A stretch of DNA of 64,000 nucleotides from SIG480 sp045595365 (GTDB lineage: Bacteria > Bacillota > Clostridia > Oscillospirales > JAAYXM01), in NCBI GenBank assembly GCA_045595365.1, contig JAZOAI010000033.1, positions 1-64,000 on the forward strand, read 5' to 3'. Shown in pieces: positions 7,754-16,961 of the stretch. The position numbers were made by a program, and so were the translations under genes. Positions within the stretch are counted from its first letter, which is position 1. Each line of letters begins with the position of its first letter. The notes beneath the pieces are model-generated. The model was not told where the DNA came from, searched no databases, and saw only the letters and a program-made list of their open reading frames with translations.

Positions 7754-8950
7754 TTATTCAAAACCAAGTTCCGCGAGCGCTGCTTGCGGAATTCCTATAT
7801 CAAGAACTTTCTTCACTCCGCAAAGGTACTTACCCTGATTCACATTAAGTCCAACCTTGTCAAGCGCAAGCGTATAGGTGTAATTTGCTTTTACGACACT
7901 TCCCGAAATTTCACCCGTATCAGCAGAAAGACCGCTCGGAATATCAACAGAAATAACCGTGTTATTCATAGCCGTTATTCTGTCTATCGCGAGCTTGATG
8001 TTCCCCCTCGGTGTGCCCGAGACAGAGATTCCCAGGAGCGCGTCAATTATGATCGCGTCTTCATCAACAGGGTCTGTGATTTTCAAAACTTCGACATTCT
8101 CCTCACTCAGTCTGTCAAAGGCTATTCTTGCAGTCTCACTGAGCTCTTCTTTCTCGTGCGTGAGATAAACCCTGGCATCGAGTCCGTCGGCTTTGAGCAG
8201 CCTTGCAACAACAAAACCGTCTCCGCCGTTATTTCCCTTTCCGCAAAAGACAGCAAACTTCTTATCCTGAAAAGTTTGTTTTATCTCACCAAAAATGCTC
8301 TTTCCTGCATTCTCCATAAGCTGATATAACGGAATACCGTATTTTTCGGATGCCAATGTATCAAGTTGTTTTATATGTTCAGACAATGCAAGATGCATGG
8401 TTGCCTTTTTCTTGGGGCAGTCTCGTTCCTCTTTTTTGATTCTTCCGATCTCAGCCATCTGAATAATGAACAAAATAATGTGTCCAATGAACACTAAAAA
8501 TGTAAGACAAAACGCTATATTTGAAAGCAGATTGCTTTCTATGAAGCCGAAGAAGAAATACATTTCACCTATATCTCCTCCGTCAGGGAACAGTAAATAT
8601 ACAGCTAAATACGATACAAAAAACAGCACGCTCTGTTTTTTCAGCTTTTCGGATTTATCAAAGTATTTAGCGGTAAAAAAGTTCGTCAAGAAAAACGCAA
8701 TTGCGTGAAATATCGGAATCGCTAAGAAAGTTAAAACAAATCTCAACCACCCAATATTGAAAATCCACGAGGTAGCCGCAATAATTATTGCTCCAATTGT
8801 GAAAAAAATACTCCTCATAATCTGGGGGGAATTGCTTTTTCTTGCTTTTACGATCGCCAGAATCACTCCACCTACTATGATGACAACAGCAATCACAGGT
8901 ACAGCAATCAATAAAGCCAATAAAAATCTTTTATCCACATTCGCTAACAT
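7754..8950 (-). CDS. nnrE: membrane-anchored NAD(P)H-hydrate epimerase fusion
   Basis: A 398-residue protein in two parts. Residues 1-185 hold about five membrane segments of no recognised family. From about residue 193 (MHLALSEHIKQLDTLASEKY) follows a full YjeF-N domain with FCGKGNNGGDGFVVARLL and VISVDIPSGLSADTG, the NAD(P)HX epimerase that repairs hydrated NAD(P)H. The ADP-dependent dehydratase domain often fused C-terminally is absent. The start at 8950 has AAGGGG eight bases upstream. The internal Met at the domain junction follows AAAAAGG, so a separate soluble epimerase could also be made. Joining of the two parts is an uninterrupted frame. Confidence 0.8.
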   Translation of the reverse strand: MLANVDKRFLLALLIAVPVIAVVIIVGGVILAIVKARKSNSPQIMRSIFFTIGAIIIAATSWIFNIGWLRFVLTFLAIPIFHAIAFFLTNFFTAKYFDKSEKLKKQSVLFFVSYLAVYLLFPDGGDIGEMYFFFGFIESNLLSNIAFCLTFLVFIGHIILFIIQMAEIGRIKKEERDCPKKKATMHLALSEHIKQLDTLASEKYGIPLYQLMENAGKSIFGEIKQTFQDKKFAVFCGKGNNGGDGFVVARLLKADGLDARVYLTHEKEELSETARIAFDRLSEENVEVLKITDPVDEDAIIIDALLGISVSGTPRGNIKLAIDRITAMNNTVISVDIPSGLSADTGEISGSVVKANYTYTLALDKVGLNVNQGKYLCGVKKVLDIGIPQAALAELGFE

Positions 8951-9042
8951 CAACATTTCCCCTTCCAATAGCATTTGATAAACTTAATATAAGGGATGTG
9001 TGGTTTTGATGCAACTTGTTTTTGGAATTTCGCACCATCCGA

Positions 9043-9205
9043 AGGCCCCCGTGCCTAAAGGGGGCTGTCTGCGAAGCAGGCTGGGGGATTCTTTTTCATC
9101 TTATTAAAATCCCGCTTTTATATCCCTCCACCACCTTCGGTGGTCCCCCTCCCTTTAGGCAAGGGAGGCATTTTTTGTTCTCGACTTTTTTCGACAATCT
9201 TTATA
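9043..9205. repeat. palindromic intergenic repeat, copy B
   Basis: Direct copy of the element at 5826-5985. The right two thirds are essentially identical; the internal left hairpin differs in sequence (CTGCGAAGCAG instead of CACCGCAGGTG) yet still pairs, so the fold is kept. The 8951-9334 gap otherwise holds AT-rich sequence and the terminator of the downstream-lying dehydrogenase gene. Confidence 0.85.
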
Positions 9206-9297
9206 GCCTCGGGTTAAGTCAGGAGTGAAAATTTTTTGTTGTGCCCACACTTTCCGATACTCTTCATTATACTCTCTTTTTCGCATTGTTGCAATAT

Positions 9298-9324
9298 AAA
9301 AAGGCACCAAGCTCGGTGCCTTTT
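9298..9324 (-). terminator. terminator of the alcohol dehydrogenase gene
   Basis: AAAGGCACC / GGTGCCTTT hairpin with a five-base loop followed by U-rich sequence, 10 bases past the stop. Confidence 0.85.
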
Positions 9325-9334
9325 AAGGTTTATA

Positions 9335-10393
9335 TTAGTCAATCAAAACAAGAGGTTTTATGAGATCGCGCGGCTTCTCTTTCATAAGCATAAGTGCTGC
9401 CTCAACATTCTCAAAGCCGTGGAAAACGTGGGTCACAAGCTTTTCGGGGTGAATTCTCCCCTCCATTACAAGGCGTGCAAGCCGCTCCGAGCGAAGTCTT
9501 CCCCCCGGCATCAAGCCTCCGTTTATCGACTTATGCCCCATTCCGACACCCCATTCGACGCGCGGAATTTTAACCGATTCTCCCTCGCCGAGGTAATTTA
9601 CGTTACCAATTTTTCCGCCGGGCTTTAGCATACGGATTGCATCTGCAAAGGTGTCGTTGTCGCCACCCGCGATGATTACCTTATCAACGCCTTCTCCGTT
9701 TGTTTTATTGAGAATCTGGTCAGCAATATTGCCCTCGCGGTAATTTATTATTTCAGACGCACCAAATTCAAGGGCGAGATCACAGCACTTCTCGCGTGAG
9801 CCGACGGCATAAATTTTACCTGCGCCTGAAATCGCCGCACCTGCAACCGACATAAGCCCGACAGGGCCGATTCCGATGACGGCAACATTATCGCCAAACG
9901 AAATATCGGCAAGTTCTGCTCCGTGAAGCCCCGTCGGCACCATATCACTTAGCATACACGCTGCCGCAAGCTCCATTTTCTCCGGCAGATGCGCAAGGTT
10001 TGCATCTGCTTCGTTCACGTGGAAGAACTCGGCAAAAACGCCGTCTTTGAAGTTTGAAAATTTCCAGCCCGCAAGCATACCGCCGGAATGCATTGCATAT
10101 CCGCCCTGGGCAGCAACATCTCCCCAATCAGGGGTTATCGCCGAAATAATTACGCGGTCACCGGGCTTGAAATCGCGGACAAGAGAGCCAACCTCAACGA
10201 CCTCGCCGACAGCCTCGTGCCCAAGCACCATATTTTCTCTCTCGCCGATTGCACCCGCCCAAACCGTGTGTATGTCTGATGTGCAAGGCGCAAGCGCCAG
10301 AGGCCTGCAAATTGCATCAAGCGGCCCGCATTTCGGTTTTTCCTTTTCTATCCATCCGGTCTTACCTATTTTGAGCATTGCATAACACTTCAT
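9335..10393 (-). CDS. NADP-dependent secondary alcohol (isopropanol) dehydrogenase
   Basis: The 352-residue zinc-dependent medium-chain dehydrogenase resembles the Clostridium beijerinckii and Thermoanaerobacter secondary alcohol dehydrogenases along its whole length. The catalytic zinc ligands Cys37 (APCTSD), His59 and Glu60 (LGHEAVG) and Asp150 are at the same positions. The nucleotide site is VIGIGPVGLMSVAGA, and GSREK after the second strand is the type associated with NADP. It probably interconverts a small ketone and a secondary alcohol, reoxidising NADPH in fermentation. It follows the MFS-dus-flavodoxin-HAD run by 61 bases and may be its last gene. Confidence 0.9.
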   Translation of the reverse strand: MKCYAMLKIGKTGWIEKEKPKCGPLDAICRPLALAPCTSDIHTVWAGAIGERENMVLGHEAVGEVVEVGSLVRDFKPGDRVIISAITPDWGDVAAQGGYAMHSGGMLAGWKFSNFKDGVFAEFFHVNEADANLAHLPEKMELAAACMLSDMVPTGLHGAELADISFGDNVAVIGIGPVGLMSVAGAAISGAGKIYAVGSREKCCDLALEFGASEIINYREGNIADQILNKTNGEGVDKVIIAGGDNDTFADAIRMLKPGGKIGNVNYLGEGESVKIPRVEWGVGMGHKSINGGLMPGGRLRSERLARLVMEGRIHPEKLVTHVFHGFENVEAALMLMKEKPRDLIKPLVLID

Positions 10394-10454
10394 AACAAAA
10401 CTCCTTTTCTTTTTTCAGGTTTATTTTTGCCAATGAAGTGAATTTTATGCGATT

Positions 10455-11165
10455 TTATAACGTTTCTATGTGCTTGATCATATCGGAAAATGTCCCGCTC
10501 GGGCAGGTCATTTCCTTTTTCTTGCGGTTTATTATGTAGTCAGTGACGATATACTGCGAAGAGATTCCCGCAAACTTTGAAGCTTCGAGGTCCTCGTCAA
10601 CGTCATTCCCTATCATAATGCACCGCTCACCTGACAGGTCAAAGCGTTTTAAAATATCGCGGTAGTATTCGGGGTTAGGCTTGCAGAAGGATGAGTTTGA
10701 ATAGTCCGTCACGTGGTCGAACATATCTCCCGAAAGGCCTGTCCACGACATTCTCATCTCCGTTGCAACCCTCGGAAATAGCGGGTTTGATGCGAGAATA
10801 ACATACTTTGCCTTTTTTCGCGCGGCGGCAACTGCCTCTTTCGCAAGGACTGTCGGCTTTGTTATATCAATAACCGACATAAACTCATTTTTATAAAACC
10901 CATCAAATCTCGGTATATCTCCCGAGCAGTCGCGCCCGATGATTCCTGAAAATGTTTTCCAGAAGACATTTTCATTTTTGTCACTTCCGTCGTTTTTTAC
11001 CATGCTCGCAACTCCTGCCCAAAGCGCAGAGGTCAGCTTGTCAGGTGAAGAATATCCCCACCCTGCCGCAGTTTTTGCAAGGAGCGAGAGATAAACCTTT
11101 GTGAACTCATCGTTATCCATGGGGAGAAGAGTTCCGTCTAAATCAAAAAGTATAGCGTCAAGCAT
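10455..11165 (-). CDS. HAD-superfamily hydrolase
   Basis: A 236-residue cytoplasmic phosphatase-type HAD protein: motif I LFDLDGTLLP at the N-terminus, motif II VILASNPLF near residue 115 and motif III/IV IMIGNDVDEDLEA near residue 185. The ATG at 11165 follows AAAGGAG and starts the motif I strand; the longer frame to 11246 lies inside the upstream gene. Two bases separate it from the flavodoxin stop. Substrate unknown; the large cap between motifs I and II is helical. Confidence 0.8.
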   Translation of the reverse strand: MLDAILFDLDGTLLPMDNDEFTKVYLSLLAKTAAGWGYSSPDKLTSALWAGVASMVKNDGSDKNENVFWKTFSGIIGRDCSGDIPRFDGFYKNEFMSVIDITKPTVLAKEAVAAARKKAKYVILASNPLFPRVATEMRMSWTGLSGDMFDHVTDYSNSSFCKPNPEYYRDILKRFDLSGERCIMIGNDVDEDLEASKFAGISSQYIVTDYIINRKKKEMTCPSGTFSDMIKHIETL

Positions 11166-11167
11166 TT

Positions 11168-11704
11168 TTATTCTCCTTTTTCTTTTGCATACTCGCAAAG
11201 CTCGGATATGGCTTTGCGATCCGTGAAATCCCCGCTTGTTTCGCACAAATCAACAAGCAGCTTTTCAAGCTCCGTCGGATTTTCTTTTGTGGACATAATT
11301 TTCTTAAGCATTTTAAGCGCAGCTTTATGCGGTGCGGAGAGCTCGTCAATTATCATCTTTCCGAGGAAATTATATACCTTGATTTTCGAAAGCATCTCGC
11401 CCTTAAAGTTCTTCTCAAGCACAAGCGTGTCATAATAATCGCGGCACTCGAGCGGGGTTATCCCGGTTGAAAAGACTATTAGCTTCTTTCCTGCAAGCTT
11501 ATCAAAGTTTTTGGTAATAAGCGTTACTCCCGCAATCACCTCGGCATACAACCCACCGCCGTATATTATAGTGTCATATGCTGCAAGGTCAGATACCTTT
11601 ACACTCTTTGCGTCATATGCACGGCAGCCGAGTTCTTCCGCTATCCATTCAGCATACTGCTTTGTCGAGCCGTATTTGCTCTTATATATAACTATTGCAT
11701 TCAT
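11168..11704 (-). CDS. flavodoxin-domain protein (HemG-like)
   Basis: The 178-residue product begins MNAIVIYKSKYGSTKQYAEW, the FMN phosphate-binding loop of the flavodoxin_5/HemG group, followed by DTIIYGGGLYAEVIAG (flavin-side loop). HemG-type protoporphyrinogen oxidase is one member, but no haem genes are nearby and clostridial homologues often serve as general electron carriers. The ATG at 11704 has AGGAG nine bases upstream; the earlier ATG sits directly on the SD. Confidence 0.8.
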   Translation of the reverse strand: MNAIVIYKSKYGSTKQYAEWIAEELGCRAYDAKSVKVSDLAAYDTIIYGGGLYAEVIAGVTLITKNFDKLAGKKLIVFSTGITPLECRDYYDTLVLEKNFKGEMLSKIKVYNFLGKMIIDELSAPHKAALKMLKKIMSTKENPTELEKLLVDLCETSGDFTDRKAISELCEYAKEKGE

Positions 11705-11716
11705 AAAAAACATCTC

Positions 11717-12643
11717 CTAAAAAATCTCCGGCAACATCTTAAGCGCCGCCATAAATTCGCCGAGTGTTCCCGCTTTTTTAATAAGTTTTGCCACCTTTGT
11801 CTCGTTCGGAAAATTCCTTATCGCGTATATCCAAACCTCTTTTAACTTATGCAGAGTGAAAACCTCAGAGCCGAGAACCTTTTTGTACCTCTCTGCGAGA
11901 AGTTCGGAAAACGCACAAAGCTCCTCCGTGCGAAGCTTCTCTCCTCCGCGAATTTCGCGGAAGATTGCGGGGTTTGCAACCGCGCCGCGACCTATCATAA
12001 TAGAATCGAGCTTATCAAACTTTCCTGTTATTTTTAAAAAATCTTCGGTGGTGCAGATGTCGCCGTTATAACATAATTTATTCTTTGATACATCATATGC
12101 TTTTTCAAACGCAGAAATGTCACAGCTTCCGTTATATAGCTGCTCACGCGTGCGCGGGTGAATGGTGAGACACGATATTGGATACTTATTATATATCTCC
12201 ATAAGGTGAGAAAACTCATCAGGCGATGAAAACCCTATGCGCGTCTTTACAGATATTTTCATATCGCTTTTTGAGAATATCTCATAAAGAAAGCTATCTA
12301 TCGCATCGGGGGCTTTGAGAAAACCTGCTCCCCTGCCCTTTCTCACAACCGTAGCCGCGGGGCAGCCGATGTTTATATTCACCTCGTCATACGAAAGCGG
12401 GCGGAGTTTATCGCAGAACTTTAAGAATGACTCTGCATTTGAGGTAAGCACCTGAACGCACAAGGGAGTGTTCTCGTTTTTGTCCGACGCAATATCCCGG
12501 AATCCCTTTTTGCTCACCTTTTCATTGTCACTCGGGTTTATAAAAGGGGCAAAGTATGTATCCGCGCCTCCGAACATTTCTTTATGCGCATTCCGGAATG
12601 TATAAGTAGTTATCCCCTCAAGCGGGGCAAAAAAGAGCTTCAT
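11717..12643 (-). CDS. dus: tRNA-dihydrouridine synthase family protein
   Basis: A 308-residue FMN-dependent Dus enzyme that reduces uridine in the tRNA D-loop. It starts MKLFFAPLEGITTYTFRNAH (the usual APM/LEGxT start), has the catalytic-Cys element NINIGCPAATVVRKGRGAGF near residue 90 and the phosphate-binding IMIGRGAVANP near 220. It begins directly at the stop of the MFS gene, implying coupled translation. The length is slightly short for the family (about 320). Confidence 0.9.
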   Translation of the reverse strand: MKLFFAPLEGITTYTFRNAHKEMFGGADTYFAPFINPSDNEKVSKKGFRDIASDKNENTPLCVQVLTSNAESFLKFCDKLRPLSYDEVNINIGCPAATVVRKGRGAGFLKAPDAIDSFLYEIFSKSDMKISVKTRIGFSSPDEFSHLMEIYNKYPISCLTIHPRTREQLYNGSCDISAFEKAYDVSKNKLCYNGDICTTEDFLKITGKFDKLDSIMIGRGAVANPAIFREIRGGEKLRTEELCAFSELLAERYKKVLGSEVFTLHKLKEVWIYAIRNFPNETKVAKLIKKAGTLGEFMAALKMLPEIF

Positions 12644-13870
12644 TTACACTTTTCCCTCAATCGAAATCTTTTCTTTAGTCTTAATTGTCGCGGCATACGC
12701 ACTATTGAACAGCCCGAGAACGGCCGAAGCAATAAAGAGGAGCTCGATTCCCAGAGCGTGCCATATCCAGCCGCCGAACAGCGCTATGAATATTGTTATA
12801 ACGTGGTTTATTGATACGCCGGTTGAAATCGTCGCCTTTACCTCCTCGTCATTATCCGAAAGGTCTTTTACATATAAGTTTGACGCCATTGATGCGAGCG
12901 AAATAATCGCATCGAGAATATAGTTTACGCAACAAACGATAGACGCGATATTTCGCGGGAATATATGGTGTGCAAAGCCGTAGAGCAGGCATACCGCAAC
13001 GAGGATTATAGTATCCGCCACCATAACCAACTTATATCCGAGCTTATCTATAATTCTCCCGATGATCGGAGATGCGAAGAAACCGGCAACTGCAGAAATT
13101 GCAAAAAGAAGGCTCACCGTTGCGGCGTTTGCGCCGTAAAAAAGAATGAGGACATACGGGCCGAAGGTTAAGAAAACCTGTTTTCTCGCGCCGTAAAACA
13201 TTTCAAGCATATAATATTTTTTATATTTCTTATGAAAATAGAAGCGTTTGTTCTGCTTATCCGTTTCACTCCTGCCTTGAATCTTCAGAGTGAAGAGAAC
13301 ACTTACGAGCGCAAGAGCTGCCGCAAGGATAAAAAACTCGGTATATGGCTGATTTGTTGCAAAAATCGAGAACGCAAAAACTACAACAAGATATCCGAAA
13401 AGAGTTCCTATCTGATTGACGGCATTCTGCGCGCCGAGTGCCGAGCCACCGGAGCCGGGGGCCGCATATTTGAGTGAGAGCGTGCTTTTCATTCCTATCT
13501 GAATGTGTTCACCGACGGAATACATACAGATTGCAAGCGTTGTGAGGACCTTTGTTGCCGGGAGAGAAGCGTGCATCACCATACCGACAAGCATAACTAT
13601 CGCGCCTGCCTTATAAAGCGTTTCAGCCGAAAGCATATAAAACGCCGCAAGAATAAACACAAGCAGAATTCCGGGAAGCTCACGGAAAAATTCAGTAACC
13701 CCGCGGTCCATCTCTCCCATACCTACAACCTCTGCAAGGAAGTTGTCAAGCATCCCTTTATAAATCCCGTAGGAAATTCCGGTTATCAAAACGGACAGGA
13801 GAAAGAACTTAAACCCCGTTCCCTCCTCAAAAACTCCTTTTATCTTAACAAGTGAATCTGACTTTTTCAT
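12644..13870 (-). CDS. MFS transporter
   Basis: A 408-residue major facilitator with about 12 membrane segments in two halves separated by a basic loop (GRSETDKQNKRFYFHKKYKK, near residue 205). No substrate-specific motif is recognised. It heads a leftward run MFS-dus-flavodoxin-HAD. A TAGAAT -10-like hexamer lies upstream at about 13908, with only a weak -35. RBS is GGGGGA. Confidence 0.75.
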   Translation of the reverse strand: MKKSDSLVKIKGVFEEGTGFKFFLLSVLITGISYGIYKGMLDNFLAEVVGMGEMDRGVTEFFRELPGILLVFILAAFYMLSAETLYKAGAIVMLVGMVMHASLPATKVLTTLAICMYSVGEHIQIGMKSTLSLKYAAPGSGGSALGAQNAVNQIGTLFGYLVVVFAFSIFATNQPYTEFFILAAALALVSVLFTLKIQGRSETDKQNKRFYFHKKYKKYYMLEMFYGARKQVFLTFGPYVLILFYGANAATVSLLFAISAVAGFFASPIIGRIIDKLGYKLVMVADTIILVAVCLLYGFAHHIFPRNIASIVCCVNYILDAIISLASMASNLYVKDLSDNDEEVKATISTGVSINHVITIFIALFGGWIWHALGIELLFIASAVLGLFNSAYAATIKTKEKISIEGKV

Positions 13871-13953
13871 AGCTATCCCCCGTAATTTTTATTCTAACTA
13901 GATAATTCTATCACATTTTTGCGGTAATGAACAGATTTTTTTGAGACAAGCTC

Positions 13954-13990
13954 AAAAAATATCACAAGCAAGTTATCCTGCTTGTGATAT
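13954..13990 (-). terminator. terminator after the ferritin/VIT1 gene
   Basis: Long perfect stem ATATCACAAGCA / TGCTTGTGATAT followed by six U; it ends the TAXI-TRAP-VIT1 unit 25 bases past the last stop. Confidence 0.9.
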
Positions 13991-14014
13991 AATTCGTTTT
14001 ATGTTATCCGGCAA

Positions 14015-14896
14015 TTAAATTTCTACTCCGAGGAAGTGCTTTGCGGCAATACCGACAAAGAAGGAAAGAACTGCAACCGAAACACTTATTGCCGTCATCT
14101 CCAAAAAGCGCGGGCGGAACTTCTGCCCCTGAGCAACGGAGATGTAATACGTGAAACCTGCGATAATAAGAATTACTATTGCAAGCATCATTCCGAGCGC
14201 GAGCATATACTGAGAATTTTGAAGGATGAGATACGGCGCAATCAGCAAGACGACCGTAATGAGATACGCAATTCCCGTGTATGTGCAGGACTTAAGCGCG
14301 TCACTTCTCCCCTCGCTTCTCGCCGCCAAAAACTCGCTTGATGCCATAGAGAAGGTAGCCGATATACCAATAATAAGACCCGAGAGCGCAATTAATCTTG
14401 TGTTCTGCATCGCAAAGGTGAAACCTGCAAGAGACCCGGTAAGCTCGACGAGCGCATCGTTCATGCCAAGCACCATACTCCCGACGTACTGAAGGCTTTC
14501 CTCATCAAGCATATCAAGAAGCGCTTCTTCGTGTTCTTTCTCCTGCTTCCTTATAGCCGCGCTTTCCTCAATTTCTTTTTCAATCAGCTCATACTCGCTC
14601 TGAGCGTTTTCCTCGCCGATTTCCATAAGCTTAACGGCAAAAGTAAAGCCCAGAATTCTTGCAATCAGGCTGTATTTAAGCACCTTGAATTTGTTGGGCT
14701 TCATTTTAATGCCCGTATACTTTTCCCAGATTTCACAATGTGCCTTTTCTTCACTTGCAAGGCGGCGCAGAACCTCTTTGTTCTGCTCGCCTTTTGCAAA
14801 TTGAGCTATTTTTGCATAAATTACACTTTCATTCAGCTCATTCTGCTGCATTTTCTTTATAATTTCAAATGCCTTTTTTGAAATTTCTTTTGTCAT
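14015..14896 (-). CDS. rubrerythrin-like / VIT1 iron transporter fusion
   Basis: The 293-residue protein joins a cytoplasmic ferritin-like helical domain (residues 1-135; Glu19 in NELNESVIYAKIAQF, and EEKAHCEIWEKY near 48-59 with the ExxH iron-binding pattern) to a VIT1/CCC1-type membrane domain (residues about 136-293, five segments, opening MVLGMNDALVELTGSLAG). The architecture is that of membrane-bound ferritins that export Fe2+ or Mn2+ and protect against peroxide. It starts 12 bases after the TRAP permease stop, so it is co-transcribed with it, an unusual pairing. Confidence 0.87.
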   Translation of the reverse strand: MTKEISKKAFEIIKKMQQNELNESVIYAKIAQFAKGEQNKEVLRRLASEEKAHCEIWEKYTGIKMKPNKFKVLKYSLIARILGFTFAVKLMEIGEENAQSEYELIEKEIEESAAIRKQEKEHEEALLDMLDEESLQYVGSMVLGMNDALVELTGSLAGFTFAMQNTRLIALSGLIIGISATFSMASSEFLAARSEGRSDALKSCTYTGIAYLITVVLLIAPYLILQNSQYMLALGMMLAIVILIIAGFTYYISVAQGQKFRPRFLEMTAISVSVAVLSFFVGIAAKHFLGVEI

Positions 14897-14908
14897 TTTT
14901 ACTTTCCT

Positions 14909-16849
14909 CTATATATTTGTTTCCTTTTTCTTTGTAAGAAGCTGTATTACAACAACAGCAGCAAACAGCCCTATTCCAACGAGGTCAGTAGCAAGCCCCG
15001 GATAGATGAGAAGAAGACCACCAACAAGTGCAAGCGCGCGCTCAAGCCATGAGAGGCGGTGCATAAGGAACCCCTGGAGAGCCGATGCAACCGCAAACAT
15101 TCCGAGGACTGATGTCAGGCTTATCTGGACTACCTCCCATGCAGTTGTGTCAATAAACAACATCGCGGGGTTGAGTGCGAAAATATACGGAACAATAAAC
15201 GCGCCGATAGCAAGCTTTGTTGCAGTGAGTGCCGTTTTCATCGGGTTTGCCTGGGCAATCGCCGCTCCCGCATATGCCGCAAGAGCAACAGGGGGAGTGA
15301 GGTCTGCAACGATTCCGAAATAGAAGACAAAGAAATGTGCCGCAATATCCGGAACGCCCATACGGATGAGAATGGGAGCGCAGGTCGCCGCCATTATGCA
15401 GTAGTTTGCAGTTGTCGGAACGCCCATACCGAGAACTATGCAGCAAAACATTGTCAGAACAAGCGCTATAATTACCTGATTTCCGGCAAGAGCGACAATG
15501 CCGTTAATCATCATATTTGCAAGGCCTGTCATCGTGATTGCTCCCGCAATGATTCCCGCAACGCCGCAAGCCGCCGCAACAGCAATCATCCCCTGGCCGC
15601 CTGCCGCAAGAGCTTCAAAAATCCTTTTGGGGGTAATTCTGTCTTCCTTATTTATAATGCCGACGGCAATCGCAACAAGGATGGCAATTGCAGCCGCGTA
15701 CTGAATTGAGTTCTTGCTTGTGCCGACGAGATAAACAAGAATGATGAGCGGAAGAAGAAGGTATGTCTTCTTGAGAAGCGGCAAAATCCGCGGAAGTTCT
15801 TCCTTTGTAAGGCCGCGAAGCCCTTCTTTCTTTGCTTCGAGATGAACGGATATAAACACTCCCGCAAAATACAACACTGCAGGAAGAATTGCCCTCAATG
15901 CAATATTGCTGTACGGAACACCGAGATAATCCGCCATAAGGAATGCTGCCGCGCCCATGATAGGCGGCATTATCTGACCGCCGGTTGAAGCGGATGCCTC
16001 TGCAGCTGCGGCAAATTCAGGCTTATACCCCGATTTTTTCATAAGCGGGATGGTGACAGATCCCGAGCCGACCGTGTTTGCAACAGACGATCCGGAGACC
16101 ATACCCTCAAGCGCGCTAACGACTACCGCAACCTTAGCCGGACCACCGGAGAAGCCACCTACGATTGCGTTACTTATCTTTATAAAGAAGTTTGCGATTC
16201 CCGTTCTTTCAAGGAACGCACCGAAGATAATGAACACAACGATAAACTTAGAACATACGTTTATCGGAGTTGACAGGATGCCCTCTTTACCGTAGAAGAG
16301 GTAGTGTGTGGTGTAGGTTATCCTTTTCCACATACTCGGATTTGAAAGCCCCCAGAAAAGCGCATAAACAATAAATGCCCCTGCAACAATTACGATCGGG
16401 ACACCTACGCTTCTTCTGCAAAGCTCACCCGTCGAAATTATTCCGAGGATTCCTATAACGATCTGATACCATTCAAATCTGCTTCCCTGCTGGATGATAT
16501 CTGTTGCGTTGAATGCGAAATAGAGGAACGCCCCCACGCCGCAAATCATAAGAACAATATCATACCATGGCATAAAATTGACTTTCTGGTTACCCTTTCT
16601 GGCAGGATATACGAGATATCCTATGAGAATAATGAAAGCCACAAAGGTTGTAAGGCGAAGCTCCTCAAGCCATGTTGCAAATAATGTTACGCATATGCAA
16701 AAAAGAGAAAAAATAACGAGAACCGCATCGACCGCGATTTTTGCTTTTCCTTCCCAGATTCTGGTGTTTGATTCGCGGTCAAACTTTTTCATTACCCCTT
16801 CAAGATCCATAGGCTCAACCGGAGTTTCCTTCTTTTTCTTAAAAAACAT
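14909..16849 (-). CDS. TRAP transporter permease, DctQ-DctM fusion (TAXI type)
   Basis: A 646-residue, roughly 16-segment membrane protein that fuses the small (about residues 40-170) and large TRAP subunits, typical of the TAXI branch. Conserved features of the large domain include GMVSGSSVANTVGSGSVTIP (near residue 255), ASTGGQIMPPIMGAAAF and VLGMGVPTTANYCIMA. Na+ (or H+) drives uptake of an organic acid captured by the SBP encoded just upstream. TAXI systems are linked to dicarboxylates and glutamate-like solutes, but the ligand here is unknown. Confidence 0.92.
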   Translation of the reverse strand: MFFKKKKETPVEPMDLEGVMKKFDRESNTRIWEGKAKIAVDAVLVIFSLFCICVTLFATWLEELRLTTFVAFIILIGYLVYPARKGNQKVNFMPWYDIVLMICGVGAFLYFAFNATDIIQQGSRFEWYQIVIGILGIISTGELCRRSVGVPIVIVAGAFIVYALFWGLSNPSMWKRITYTTHYLFYGKEGILSTPINVCSKFIVVFIIFGAFLERTGIANFFIKISNAIVGGFSGGPAKVAVVVSALEGMVSGSSVANTVGSGSVTIPLMKKSGYKPEFAAAAEASASTGGQIMPPIMGAAAFLMADYLGVPYSNIALRAILPAVLYFAGVFISVHLEAKKEGLRGLTKEELPRILPLLKKTYLLLPLIILVYLVGTSKNSIQYAAAIAILVAIAVGIINKEDRITPKRIFEALAAGGQGMIAVAAACGVAGIIAGAITMTGLANMMINGIVALAGNQVIIALVLTMFCCIVLGMGVPTTANYCIMAATCAPILIRMGVPDIAAHFFVFYFGIVADLTPPVALAAYAGAAIAQANPMKTALTATKLAIGAFIVPYIFALNPAMLFIDTTAWEVVQISLTSVLGMFAVASALQGFLMHRLSWLERALALVGGLLLIYPGLATDLVGIGLFAAVVVIQLLTKKKETNI

Positions 16850-16910
16850 TGCAAAGTCTCCTTAACAGTGGTCAGACACTTTTGTGCCTCTTTTTTAGCT
16901 TCTGACAAAA

Positions 16911-16948
16911 TAAAAAGAGAGACTGCGGCGAAAAGCTCGTCGCAGCCT
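16911..16948 (-). terminator. partial terminator between SBP and permease
   Basis: GGCTGCGACGAGC hairpin with CGCCGCAGTC arm, then TCTCTTTTTATTTT. It stands in the 112-base gap after the binding-protein gene and probably lowers read-through, so that more binding protein than permease is made, as is common in binding-protein-dependent systems. Confidence 0.75.
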
Positions 16949-16961
16949 CAAATTATGTCAG

